In this document: piece by piece, positions 1-6,558 of the stretch
Numbering within the stretch: position 1 is the first letter of the stretch
Layout of the letters: every line of letters begins with the position of its first letter
Assembly: GCA_002343455.1 (NCBI GenBank)
Contig: DDSR01000413.1
Coordinates: 1 to 6,644, forward strand
Reading direction: 5' to 3'
Length of the DNA: 6,644 nucleotides
Origin: Deltaproteobacteria bacterium UBA2385
Lineage (GTDB): Bacteria; Myxococcota_A; UBA796; UBA2385
Position numbers and translations under genes: made by a program
Notes under the pieces: generated by a model
The model's database searches: none
What the model was told of the DNA's origin: nothing
Seen by the model: only the letters and a program-made list of their open reading frames with translations

Positions 1-67
1 TGCCCAGGAGGTCGCGCGCGACCTGGACGGTGTGGCGGTCGAAGAAGGAGGGGGGGAGCGGTTCCAT
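1..67 (-). CDS. mpg: 3-methyladenine DNA glycosylase (Mpg/AAG family), N-terminal fragment
   Basis: This is the 5' end of a leftward gene that runs off the left edge; only 22 codons are visible. The translation MEPLPPSFFDRHTVQVARDL continues with LG. It matches the conserved start of bacterial Mpg/AAG-type glycosylases, where an F(F/Y)-x-R-x-T-x-x-V-A-x-x-L-L-G pattern precedes the core fold. Family members excise 3-methyladenine and other alkylated or deaminated purines from DNA as the first step of base excision repair in the cytoplasm. The start is the ATG read from 67 down to 65, preceded by an AGGGG ribosome binding site with 7 nt of spacing. The gene diverges from the small lipoprotein at 119, leaving about 51 bp for both promoters. 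The catalytic part lies outside the window, so the call rests on a short but characteristic stretch. Confidence 0.8.
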   Translation of the reverse strand, partial: MEPLPPSFFDRHTVQVARDLLG

Positions 68-118
68 GAGTCGACCCCTGCGCGTTAACCCCTCCCCCCC
101 TTCACCACGGCGATCCCC

Positions 119-511
119 ATGCGTACCTCCATCCTCCTCACCCTCCTCCTCTCCCTCAGCGCCTGCGGCGACACGGACAGCGACGACACTGGAACCAGCG
201 ACGGGGGCACCGCGGACGGCGGGGCTGACGGCGGCACCGGCGACGGCGGCACCGGCTCGACCGCGCGCACCGGGCTGGAGGGCTTCTGCGACTACTACGT
301 CGAGTGCGGCGGGACCTACTACGCCGACGCCCAGGCCTGCATCGACGCCACCCTGGGCTACTGGGACGAGTGCCGCCAGGCCGAGCTTGACGCCTTCGGC
401 GACTGCATGATGGCCAAGGTCGAGTGCGAGGACTGGAACCCGGACGCCTACAACCCGGCCAGCACGCCCTGCGCCGACGAGTGGGCCGACGTCACCGGCA
501 AGGACTGCTGA
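119..511 (+). CDS. Small cysteine-rich secreted lipoprotein, function unknown
   Basis: A 130-residue predicted lipoprotein. The N-terminus MRTSILLTLLLSLSAC has an Arg in the n-region, a hydrophobic core and a lipobox (L-S-A-C) with the lipidated Cys at residue 16. Residues 17-50 are a low-complexity Asp/Gly/Thr/Ser linker with repeated DGGT units, the kind of tether common in myxobacterial surface lipoproteins. Residues 56-130 form a compact domain with eight further cysteines (57, 63, 74, 85, 96, 103, 118, 130), enough for four disulfides. Cysteines 63, 74, 85 and 96 are spaced exactly 11 apart. The domain is also rich in Asp, Glu, Tyr and Trp. I do not recognise the family, so no function is assigned. 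The ATG start has only a weak upstream GGCGA and is chosen because it gives a complete signal peptide. The gene is divergent from the glycosylase and converges on the helicase gene with a 3-bp gap. Confidence 0.85.
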   Translation: MRTSILLTLLLSLSACGDTDSDDTGTSDGGTADGGADGGTGDGGTGSTARTGLEGFCDYYVECGGTYYADAQACIDATLGYWDECRQAELDAFGDCMMAKVECEDWNPDAYNPASTPCADEWADVTGKDC

Positions 512-519
512 GGCTCAGC
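507..519. other. 13-bp palindrome spanning both convergent stop codons
   Basis: The sequence GCTGAGGCTCAGC is a perfect odd palindrome (arms 507-512 and 514-519 around base 513). It contains the TGA of the lipoprotein gene at 509-511 and, on the other strand, the TGA of the helicase gene at 515-517. As RNA it would give only a 5-bp stem with a 3-nt loop, and no U-tract follows on either side. It is therefore a weak candidate at best for a bidirectional terminator. Confidence 0.35.
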
Positions 520-3500
520 CCGGCTCCTCCAGCCACTCCAGCACCGGCACCCACCAGCAATCCACCCGAACGCCCGCCGCGTACCGAGCGTCCTCCTGCT
601 CGCGGCGGCGCTCGACCAGGGCGAAGAGGCGCAGCTCGCCCGCTCGACCGGCCCAGAGCCGACGCCCCTCCCTGGAGAGCTGTGCGACGCGCAGGCCCTG
701 GGGCTCCACCAGGCCGGCCCGCTCCCCGTCGTCCACGACGCGCAGCGGCGTGCCCATGCGCAGCGTGCGCAGGGCCTCGTGGACCGGCGACTCGGCCGGC
801 AGGCGCCCGGCGAAGCCGAGGTAGAGGCGGTCGAGGTTCCAGAGCTCCCGACGCCGCCGATGAAGCACCCCCGGCGCCGCGGTCGAGAGGAGCTCCTGCG
901 CGCCGGCGCCCTCCCAGGGAGGCGGGCTGCCGCGCCAGCGGACCAGGTGCAGGCGCTGCCGGGCCCGGCTGAGGGCGACGTAGGCCAGCCGGCGCTCGGC
1001 CGCGGCGTCCTCCTCCCGGGGCCCCCTGTCACCCAGGACGATCACCGCCGGCCACTCCAGGCCCTTGGCCCCGTGCTGGGTGCTCAGCACCACCCCCGCG
1101 CCGAAGCTGCCCAGGTGCCGGCTGTCTCGGACGACCTCTCGCAGGTAATCGCGGAGATCCAGCGCGCGGAAGGGCTTGGCCCCCACCTCGGCCTCCCAGT
1201 CTGCGCAGCGCTCGGCCAGCCAGGCCCACCAGCGGCTCTCCGGATCCCGCGCCCGCTCCTGCTCCACGACCCGGCTCAGATCGGAGGCGCGCATCAGGCG
1301 GCTGTCGGGAGGCAGGGCCTCCAGCAGGGACCGGGTCTCGCGCAGCAGCCAGGGATCCGGCGGGTCCTTCAGGGGAGGCGCGCAGCAGGGAATGCCGTGG
1401 GCGATCAGCTCGTCGTGCAGCGGCCAGAGCAGGCGGTGGTGCCGAGCGAGCACCGCGATCTGCGAGGGGGAGGCCCCCGCCTCCAGCCAGCGGTGGATCT
1501 GGGCCCGGACCTCGCCCAGCGCCTGGGCGTCGTCATCGACCCGCGCCTCTCGCACCCCCTCGCCGTAGACAGATCCCTGCTCAGCGGCCAGGATCGGCTC
1601 CTCCTTCAGCCGGTCGGGCAGCGGCGCGACCACCGCGTTGCAGAGCTCGACGATGGCCGCCCGGCTGCGGTGGTTGAAGCGCAGCAGCCGGCGCTCGGCC
1701 CCGTAGCGCTGCTCGAAGTCGCGCAGGTACTCCCCCCGCGCCCCGCGCCAGGAGTAGATGTTCTGGTCGTCGTCGCCGACGGCGAAGACGGCCATGCGAC
1801 GCTCGTCGGTCTCATCTCCACGGCGGCCGATCAGCGCGTCGAGCAGCTCGGCTTGCAGCGGATCGACGTCCTGGACCTCGTCGACCAGCAGCGTGTCCCA
1901 CTCGCCCAGCAGCAGCTCGGCGACGCTCCCCTCCGGCAGGCCGATCCGGGGGCTGTCCGAGCGCAGCAGGTCGATGGCCGCGCGCAGGATGGCCTCGAAG
2001 TCGGGGGGAGCGTCTTGTCGTCCCGTCGCCTGCTCCCCGCACAGCCGCATGGCCAGGGCGTGCAGGGTCAAGACGGGGACCTGGCGACCGTCCTCGCCCA
2101 GCAGCTCCACCAACCGGCGGCGCAGCTCGGCCACGGTGCCGCGGTTGTAGCAGAGGACCAGGATCCGCCGCGGATCGACGCCGTGGGCCCGCACCAGCCA
2201 GGCGACCCGGTGCACCAGCGTCCGCGTCTTGCCCGAGCCGGGGCCGGCCAGGACCACCAGGTCGGCCTCGGGATCGGCCTCCACCACGGCGCGCTGGTCC
2301 TCGTCCAGCGGGTCCAGGATCCGGGCGCGGGTTCGCGCCGTCACCGCGCCGCTGCCGAGCTTGCTCAGCAGCTTGCCGCTGCCATCGGCGGAGAACCACT
2401 CGCGGATCACCTGCGCCCCCGCGGCCGGATCGGCCTGCCCCAGGGAGGCGTACAGGCCCATCGCCCTCGCTTGCCTCTGGCGGGCCAGGTTGTGCTGCTC
2501 AGCCGGGCGGTGGTCGGCCTGCGTGTAGCGCTTCCTCGGCTCCCCTAGCGGTGTAAGGGTCATGCTGGTCCGGAAGACCGCCAGCCCCCCTTGCAGGACG
2601 ATCACCCCCAGCTCGTGCAGGCTGAGCACGGCCCGCTCGGCCAGCCGCACCGCCTCGCCGGCCCCCGCCCGGAGCTGGAGATCCTGGCGCAGGGCCTCGC
2701 AGACCTCCTCCAGGGCGAAGTCGACCCCGACGTCCTTCCCGCTACCGCTGGCCCGGTCCAGCAGCAGCTTCAGCGCCACCGCCGCCGCCACCCGCCGCCG
2801 CCGCGAGCTGGCCAGGACCGTGGCCCAGGGCGCCCGCAGGCCCAGGTCCAGGCGCCGGCTGCCCCGCCCGAAGAGGCTGAGCACCGGCTGGCCCTGCTCG
2901 TCCCGGTCCGAGGCGGCCTGCCGCAGCACCGCCCGCACCTCGGCCGGCGTGACCGGCGGGGAGATCTCCGGCAGCTCCTTGCAGAGGGCGCCCAGGTTCA
3001 GGGGGAGCGGACCCTCGACGTCCGGCGCGCTCTCCGAGAGCCGCTCGAGCACGGCCCCCTCCAGGCCCGAGGCCTCCTCGAGCAGGCGCTGGGAGTCGCG
3101 CCGCATCCCCTTGCGCAGCGAGGCCCGCAGCAGCGTGCCCGGGTTGAGCAGGCCCGCGCTGACCATGCGCTCCAGCAGCTCGATCACCTGCCGACCGGCG
3201 CCCAGGGCGTCGCCCTGCGGCCCTCGCAGGCCCAGGCCCTGCGCCAGGTCGTCGGCGTCCAGCCCGCCCTCGCTGCCCGCCCAGATCGTGCTGAGCAGGC
3301 CAAGCGCCAGCTCGATCTGCTCACCGGCCAGCCCGGCCTCCTCCAGCGCCCGACGGGCCTGCTCGACCTCCTGGATCCGCGGCCGGCCCTGGAAGACCCG
3401 CGGGCGGTTCTCGTCGCGCTTCAGCTGGCCGGCCCGCTCCAGCCAGGAGAGGCTGGCCAGCACCCGATCGTCCTGGTCCTCCTGGCCGAGGGCCAGCCGG

Positions 3501-5461
3501 GAGAGCTCGCCCGCGGTCAGCTCGGCCCGCCCGGCGCGGGCGCTCTTGCGGACCACCTGGCGCACCTTCTCGACCTCGGCGCGCTTCAGGGCCGAGCGCT
3601 GCACCTCCGACAGGGCCCGGTCGAGATCGTCCTCGTGCCAGAGCAGCACCGCCTGCGCGGCGCCCCCGTCTCGACCGGCGCGCCCGACCTGCTGGACGTA
3701 GTCCTCCAGCGAGGGCGGCATGGCGAGGTGGGCCACGAACCGGACGTCGGCCTTGTCGACCCCCATGCCGAAGGCGCTGGTGGCGGCGATGAGGCGCAGC
3801 GTGTTGTCCAGGAACCGCTCCTGCACCTCCCGACGCTGCTGGGGCGGCAGTCCCGCGTGGTAGGCGCCCGCCGCCCAGCCCTGGTCGCTCAGCACCCGGG
3901 CCAGCTCCTCGCAGCCTCGACGGCTGGGGCAGAAGACGATCGCCGCCCCCTCGGCCGTCGGCGGAAACTCCTCCTCCAGCAGCTCCTGGAGCTGGGCCTG
4001 GCGCTGGCGTGGCTGCGTCCCTAGCACCCGTAGGCTGATGTTGCTGCGCTCGGTCACGGCCTGGAAGAGCTGCAGCGAGCGCCGGCAGGTCTCCTCGATG
4101 CGCTGCTCGATCTGCTGGCGCACGCGGGCCTGGGCGGTGGCGGTGAAGCAGGCGATCGCCGGCACGGTCACCCCCTGCTGCCGGGCCAGCTCGGCGATGA
4201 AGCGAGGGGCGTACCAGTAGTCCGTGCGGAAGTCGTGGCCCCACTCGGCCATGCAGTGGGCCTCGTCGATCACCCAGCAGCCGATCTGCCGGGTCTGCAG
4301 CGCCGCGCGGGCCCCCGGGTTGCGAAGCTGCTCGGGCGAGAGGTAGAGCAGGCCGGCCTCGCCCTCGCGGATCGCCCGCAGCACCTCCTGGCGGCTGAGC
4401 AGATCGAGGCCGCCGTGCAGGGCGAAGGCGTGGGGGTTGTCCGTGCGCTGGCGCAGGGCGTCGACCTGGTCCTTCATCAGCGACTGCAAGGGGGAGATGA
4501 CCACCGTCAGGGCGCCGGTGCGCGCGTAGCGGGCGAAGGCCGGGACCTGGAAGCCGATCGACTTGCCCCCGCCGGTCGGCAGGATGGCGAAGAGGCTGTG
4601 GTTCTCCAGGCCGGCCTGCACGACCACCGCCTGAGCGGAGCGTCCGTCGGCGAGGGCGGGCTCTGCCCGGAAGGAGCGGAAGCCGGGGAACCAGCGCGCG
4701 AGCTGATCCTCGGCCGAGCGCGTCTTGGCACACCAGGCACAGTCCACCCGTGAACAGTCCGTCTCGCGCAGCAGGGTCTGGAGCTCCCGCACGACCGGAA
4801 AGGTGCGCCAGACCCAGGGCGGCAGCACCGAGCCGGGGCCCAGCGGCAGCCAGGCGGCCAGGCAGGCCAGGGGGTAGGCGTCAGCTGGCTTGTCGCGCAG
4901 CCACTCCGTCAGCAGCGCGGCCTGTGTCAGGCAGGCGTGGCCCTCCAGGCTGGCCAGCAGAGCGGGGAGCAGCTCGGCCGGAGGCGGGCGAGGCGGACCG
5001 GCCCAGCGGGCCGGCCCGAGCTGGGCCGAGACGGCGGCCCGGGCGAAGGCGGCCAGGGGCTTCGGGGCGCTCGTCTGCCAGGCCAGCACGTCGGCCAGCA
5101 GCTCGCGGGCGCCCAGCGCGTCGGAGAGGGGATCGTTGCCCTTCTCGCGGACCAGGGCCCGGTCCTTGACCAGGCGGTGGTAGGGCCGCTCCGGCCGGAT
5201 GATCGGCGACCAGAGCAGGGTGTCGACCAGGGGCAGGTCCAGCAGCGGGTGGTCCGGCCACAGCCTCTCCAGGATGGGCAGATCGTGGGCGTGGGCGTTG
5301 TGTCCGGCCTGGCCCCGGGCGCGCCCCGCCATCCCCCGCAGGGCCTCCCGGGCCGCGAACAGATCCGTCCAACGGCCCCGCTCCTCCCCCAGGCAGGCCC
5401 CGATCTCCCGCACCTGCGCGCCGCTGACCTCCAGGTCGATCACCAGCACACGCTCAATCAA
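515..5461 (-). CDS. Giant DEDD exonuclease-like / RecQ / UvrD helicase fusion protein
   Basis: A 1648-residue predicted DNA-processing enzyme. Residues 1-125 resemble a DEDD 3'-5' exonuclease: D9 and E11 in VIDLE, GHN-x4-D (D60), D80, and NDPLSDA (D114). C236-x4-C241-x2-C244 is a possible metal site. Residues 258-610 are a RecQ SF2 core: Walker A PTGGGKS (295-301), SPLQSLMKDQ, DEAH (399-402), FTATA, FGMGVDK and QVGRAGRDG (591-599). Residues 611-1046 start with a winged-helix-like stretch and lack the four-Cys RecQ zinc motif. Residues 1047-1535 are a compact UvrD/Rep SF1 core: DEDQ, GPGSGKT (1073-1079), TLHALA, VDEVQD (1193-1198), GDDDQNIYSWRGA, FNHRS, TQHGAKGLEWP and YVALSRA. The last ~113 residues are unassigned. 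Both helicase types typically move 3'-5' on single strands. The TTG start is chosen because GGAG lies 7 nt upstream and MIERVLVIDLE begins the exonuclease fold; sequence farther upstream lies inside the preceding gene. The start overlaps that gene by 8 bp. Large RecQ-UvrD proteins exist in other bacteria. A role in recombination, repair or phage defence is inference. Confidence 0.93.
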   Translation of the reverse strand: MIERVLVIDLEVSGAQVREIGACLGEERGRWTDLFAAREALRGMAGRARGQAGHNAHAHDLPILERLWPDHPLLDLPLVDTLLWSPIIRPERPYHRLVKDRALVREKGNDPLSDALGARELLADVLAWQTSAPKPLAAFARAAVSAQLGPARWAGPPRPPPAELLPALLASLEGHACLTQAALLTEWLRDKPADAYPLACLAAWLPLGPGSVLPPWVWRTFPVVRELQTLLRETDCSRVDCAWCAKTRSAEDQLARWFPGFRSFRAEPALADGRSAQAVVVQAGLENHSLFAILPTGGGKSIGFQVPAFARYARTGALTVVISPLQSLMKDQVDALRQRTDNPHAFALHGGLDLLSRQEVLRAIREGEAGLLYLSPEQLRNPGARAALQTRQIGCWVIDEAHCMAEWGHDFRTDYWYAPRFIAELARQQGVTVPAIACFTATAQARVRQQIEQRIEETCRRSLQLFQAVTERSNISLRVLGTQPRQRQAQLQELLEEEFPPTAEGAAIVFCPSRRGCEELARVLSDQGWAAGAYHAGLPPQQRREVQERFLDNTLRLIAATSAFGMGVDKADVRFVAHLAMPPSLEDYVQQVGRAGRDGGAAQAVLLWHEDDLDRALSEVQRSALKRAEVEKVRQVVRKSARAGRAELTAGELSRLALGQEDQDDRVLASLSWLERAGQLKRDENRPRVFQGRPRIQEVEQARRALEEAGLAGEQIELALGLLSTIWAGSEGGLDADDLAQGLGLRGPQGDALGAGRQVIELLERMVSAGLLNPGTLLRASLRKGMRRDSQRLLEEASGLEGAVLERLSESAPDVEGPLPLNLGALCKELPEISPPVTPAEVRAVLRQAASDRDEQGQPVLSLFGRGSRRLDLGLRAPWATVLASSRRRRVAAAVALKLLLDRASGSGKDVGVDFALEEVCEALRQDLQLRAGAGEAVRLAERAVLSLHELGVIVLQGGLAVFRTSMTLTPLGEPRKRYTQADHRPAEQHNLARQRQARAMGLYASLGQADPAAGAQVIREWFSADGSGKLLSKLGSGAVTARTRARILDPLDEDQRAVVEADPEADLVVLAGPGSGKTRTLVHRVAWLVRAHGVDPRRILVLCYNRGTVAELRRRLVELLGEDGRQVPVLTLHALAMRLCGEQATGRQDAPPDFEAILRAAIDLLRSDSPRIGLPEGSVAELLLGEWDTLLVDEVQDVDPLQAELLDALIGRRGDETDERRMAVFAVGDDDQNIYSWRGARGEYLRDFEQRYGAERRLLRFNHRSRAAIVELCNAVVAPLPDRLKEEPILAAEQGSVYGEGVREARVDDDAQALGEVRAQIHRWLEAGASPSQIAVLARHHRLLWPLHDELIAHGIPCCAPPLKDPPDPWLLRETRSLLEALPPDSRLMRASDLSRVVEQERARDPESRWWAWLAERCADWEAEVGAKPFRALDLRDYLREVVRDSRHLGSFGAGVVLSTQHGAKGLEWPAVIVLGDRGPREEDAAAERRLAYVALSRARQRLHLVRWRGSPPPWEGAGAQELLSTAAPGVLHRRRRELWNLDRLYLGFAGRLPAESPVHEALRTLRMGTPLRVVDDGERAGLVEPQGLRVAQLSREGRRLWAGRAGELRLFALVERRREQEDARYAAGVRVDCWWVPVLEWLEEPG

Positions 5462-6263
5462 CGAGGCGCTCCGCGCAGCAGCGGAAGCCGGTGCTGTAGT
5501 CGTGGTAGCCGCGGTCGTGGGCGGTGGTCTGGTAGCCGCAGCCCTGGCCGTTGATGCTGGCGTCGGCGTAGAAGCCGCCGCGGAAGGTGCCCTCGGCCTC
5601 GGCCACCCACTCGTGCAGGTTGCCGTGCAGATCGAAGGCCCCCCAGGCGCTCTGGCACTCGGCAAAGCTGCCGCCGGCGGACACCGTGCCCGGCTGCTGG
5701 TTGATGCCCGGATCGTTCATGCTCTCCGTGTCCCAGATCCCGGTGCTGGTGCCGAAGTAGTCGACGACGGGGTGGCTGCCGGCGTAGTCGTCGTTGCAGG
5801 CCCCCTCCCGATACTCGTCGCCGTAGGGCCAGGTCCAGCCATTGGGCCCCTGGCAGGCCCGCAGCCACTCCTCGCTGCTGCACAGGCGCTTGCCGGCGGC
5901 CTGGCAGGCGGCCTCGGCCTCGTCGCCGGAGATGTAGGCCTGGGGCATGGTTCCCAGGGCCACCACGGCGCGAACTGTGCGTCCGTCGACGGCCAGGTAC
6001 GGGCTGCTGGGCGACCAGCTGTCGCCGATGCGCTCCTCCAGCGCGGCCTCGGCCTGGTCGATGCAGAAGATGGAGTCGACCTCGACCATGGCCGGGGGGC
6101 AGCTCGACGGGGTGGCGCCGGTGTCGAGGGGGCCGGTGTCGAGGGGGCCGGTGTCGAGGGAGCCGGTGTCGCTGTCCATGGGGGTGCCGGTGTCGGCCGG
6201 ACCGTGGCGGGGCGCCGTGGCGGGGAGGGCGCAAGCGGCGAGCAAGGCGAGGATGGCGGCCAT
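5454..6263 (-). CDS. SUMF1/FGE-like fold lipoprotein with Asp-Thr-Gly linker
   Basis: A 269-residue predicted lipoprotein from the ATG at 6263. LLAAC places the lipidated Cys at residue 11. Residues 24-50 are an Asp-Thr-Gly-rich linker. From about residue 55 the protein follows the formylglycine-generating-enzyme/SUMF1 layout: a VDSIFCIDQAEA entry strand, YISGDEAEAACQAAGKRLCS followed by EEWLRAC, WPYGDEY, DLHGNLHEWV (212-220 region), RGGFYAD (228-233) and a closing STGFRCC. In true FGE, two closely spaced cysteines after the RGG motif bind copper and oxidise substrate Cys. Here only one Cys (242) lies in that stretch, so sulfatase activation is doubtful and a binding or structural role is as likely. 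The start is uncertain: the chosen ATG has AGG 7 nt upstream but gives a signal peptide without positive charge. The ATG at 6416 has a better GAGG site and supplies arginines, but would need a 62-residue leader with weaker GC-rich third positions and a rare TTA codon. Confidence 0.82.
   Translation of the reverse strand: MAAILALLAACALPATAPRHGPADTGTPMDSDTGSLDTGPLDTGPLDTGATPSSCPPAMVEVDSIFCIDQAEAALEERIGDSWSPSSPYLAVDGRTVRAVVALGTMPQAYISGDEAEAACQAAGKRLCSSEEWLRACQGPNGWTWPYGDEYREGACNDDYAGSHPVVDYFGTSTGIWDTESMNDPGINQQPGTVSAGGSFAECQSAWGAFDLHGNLHEWVAEAEGTFRGGFYADASINGQGCGYQTTAHDRGYHDYSTGFRCCAERLVD
5469..5472 (-). promoter_or_regulatory. Ribosome binding site deciding the TTG start of the helicase gene
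   Basis: GGAG on the minus strand, 7 nt before the TTG at 5461-5459, lies inside the last codons of the SUMF1-like gene. A GTG at 5449-5447 is the next possible start but lacks a Shine-Dalgarno at a suitable distance. Placing the start before the upstream stop codon (TGA at 5456-5454) suggests translational coupling of the two genes. Confidence 0.55.
6121..6180 (-). repeat. 15-bp tandem repeat encoding Leu-Asp-Thr-Gly-Pro units
   Basis: On the plus strand gtgtcgagggggccg occurs at 6121-6135 and 6136-6150, followed by a copy with one change at 6151-6165 and a decayed copy at 6166-6180. It lies in frame in the lipoprotein and encodes the DTG-rich linker just after the lipid anchor. The 15-bp unit keeps the reading frame, so copy-number change would lengthen or shorten the tether without disrupting the gene. 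Confidence 0.9.
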
Positions 6264-6416
6264 GAGCGAGCCTAACGCCACCGCCGGCCACCGCGCCCGC
6301 CAGAGACGAGGCGGTTGAGCGAGGATGGGATCGTCCCAGCGAGGGCTCCTCCGGCACTTCCAGCCACTCCCCCCACCACCCGCGAGTTGCCTCACCCTTG
6401 CCCACACGTTCGCCAT

Positions 6417-6471
6417 GGTGAACCTCGCCCTTCCGTACCTGGCCCTTGGTGAACCCCCCTCATTCGTACCT
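6417..6471 (-). repeat. Left arm: two tandem 24-bp units, 31-bp period, minus orientation
   Basis: Read on the minus strand, units at 6471-6448 and 6440-6417 both begin AGGTACG and end GGTTCACC, with nine variable purine-rich bases between. They differ at 5 of 24 positions and are separated by the 7-base spacer AAGGGCC. The outer unit ends directly at the ATG at 6416 and carries a GAGG (6426-6423) that would serve as its ribosome binding site. A much decayed further copy may follow at about 6409-6384. Confidence 0.85.
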
Positions 6472-6558
6472 CAAGTCGGGTCGGGGCTCGGCCGGAGTAC
6501 GGAACTTCAATGCCTTATGAAGGATGTCGGCTGCGCTTGGCTTCCATTGGCCTGTCGG

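Noticed and set aside
9..24. Perfect 16-bp palindrome AGGTCGCGCGCGACCT
   Set aside because: It lies within the glycosylase coding sequence (codons for Val-Ala-Arg-Asp-Leu) and is explained by conserved residues plus GC-rich codon choice.
779..2548. Long plus-strand open frame (589 codons) and similar long frames opposite the helicase
   Set aside because: They are antisense shadows typical of very GC-rich genes: low-complexity Gln/Pro/Arg/Ala translation, no motifs, while the minus frame has complete helicase motif sets.
5462..5665. Open upstream extension of the helicase frame (68 further residues)
   Set aside because: It lies wholly inside the SUMF1-like gene, translates to low-complexity Ala/Thr/Pro sequence, and the exonuclease fold starts only at MIERVLVIDLE.
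5991..6006. Further copy of the AGGTACGG core inside the SUMF1-like gene
   Set aside because: It matches only about nine bases, lies in conserved codons (Tyr-Leu-Ala) and lacks the GGTTCACC half.
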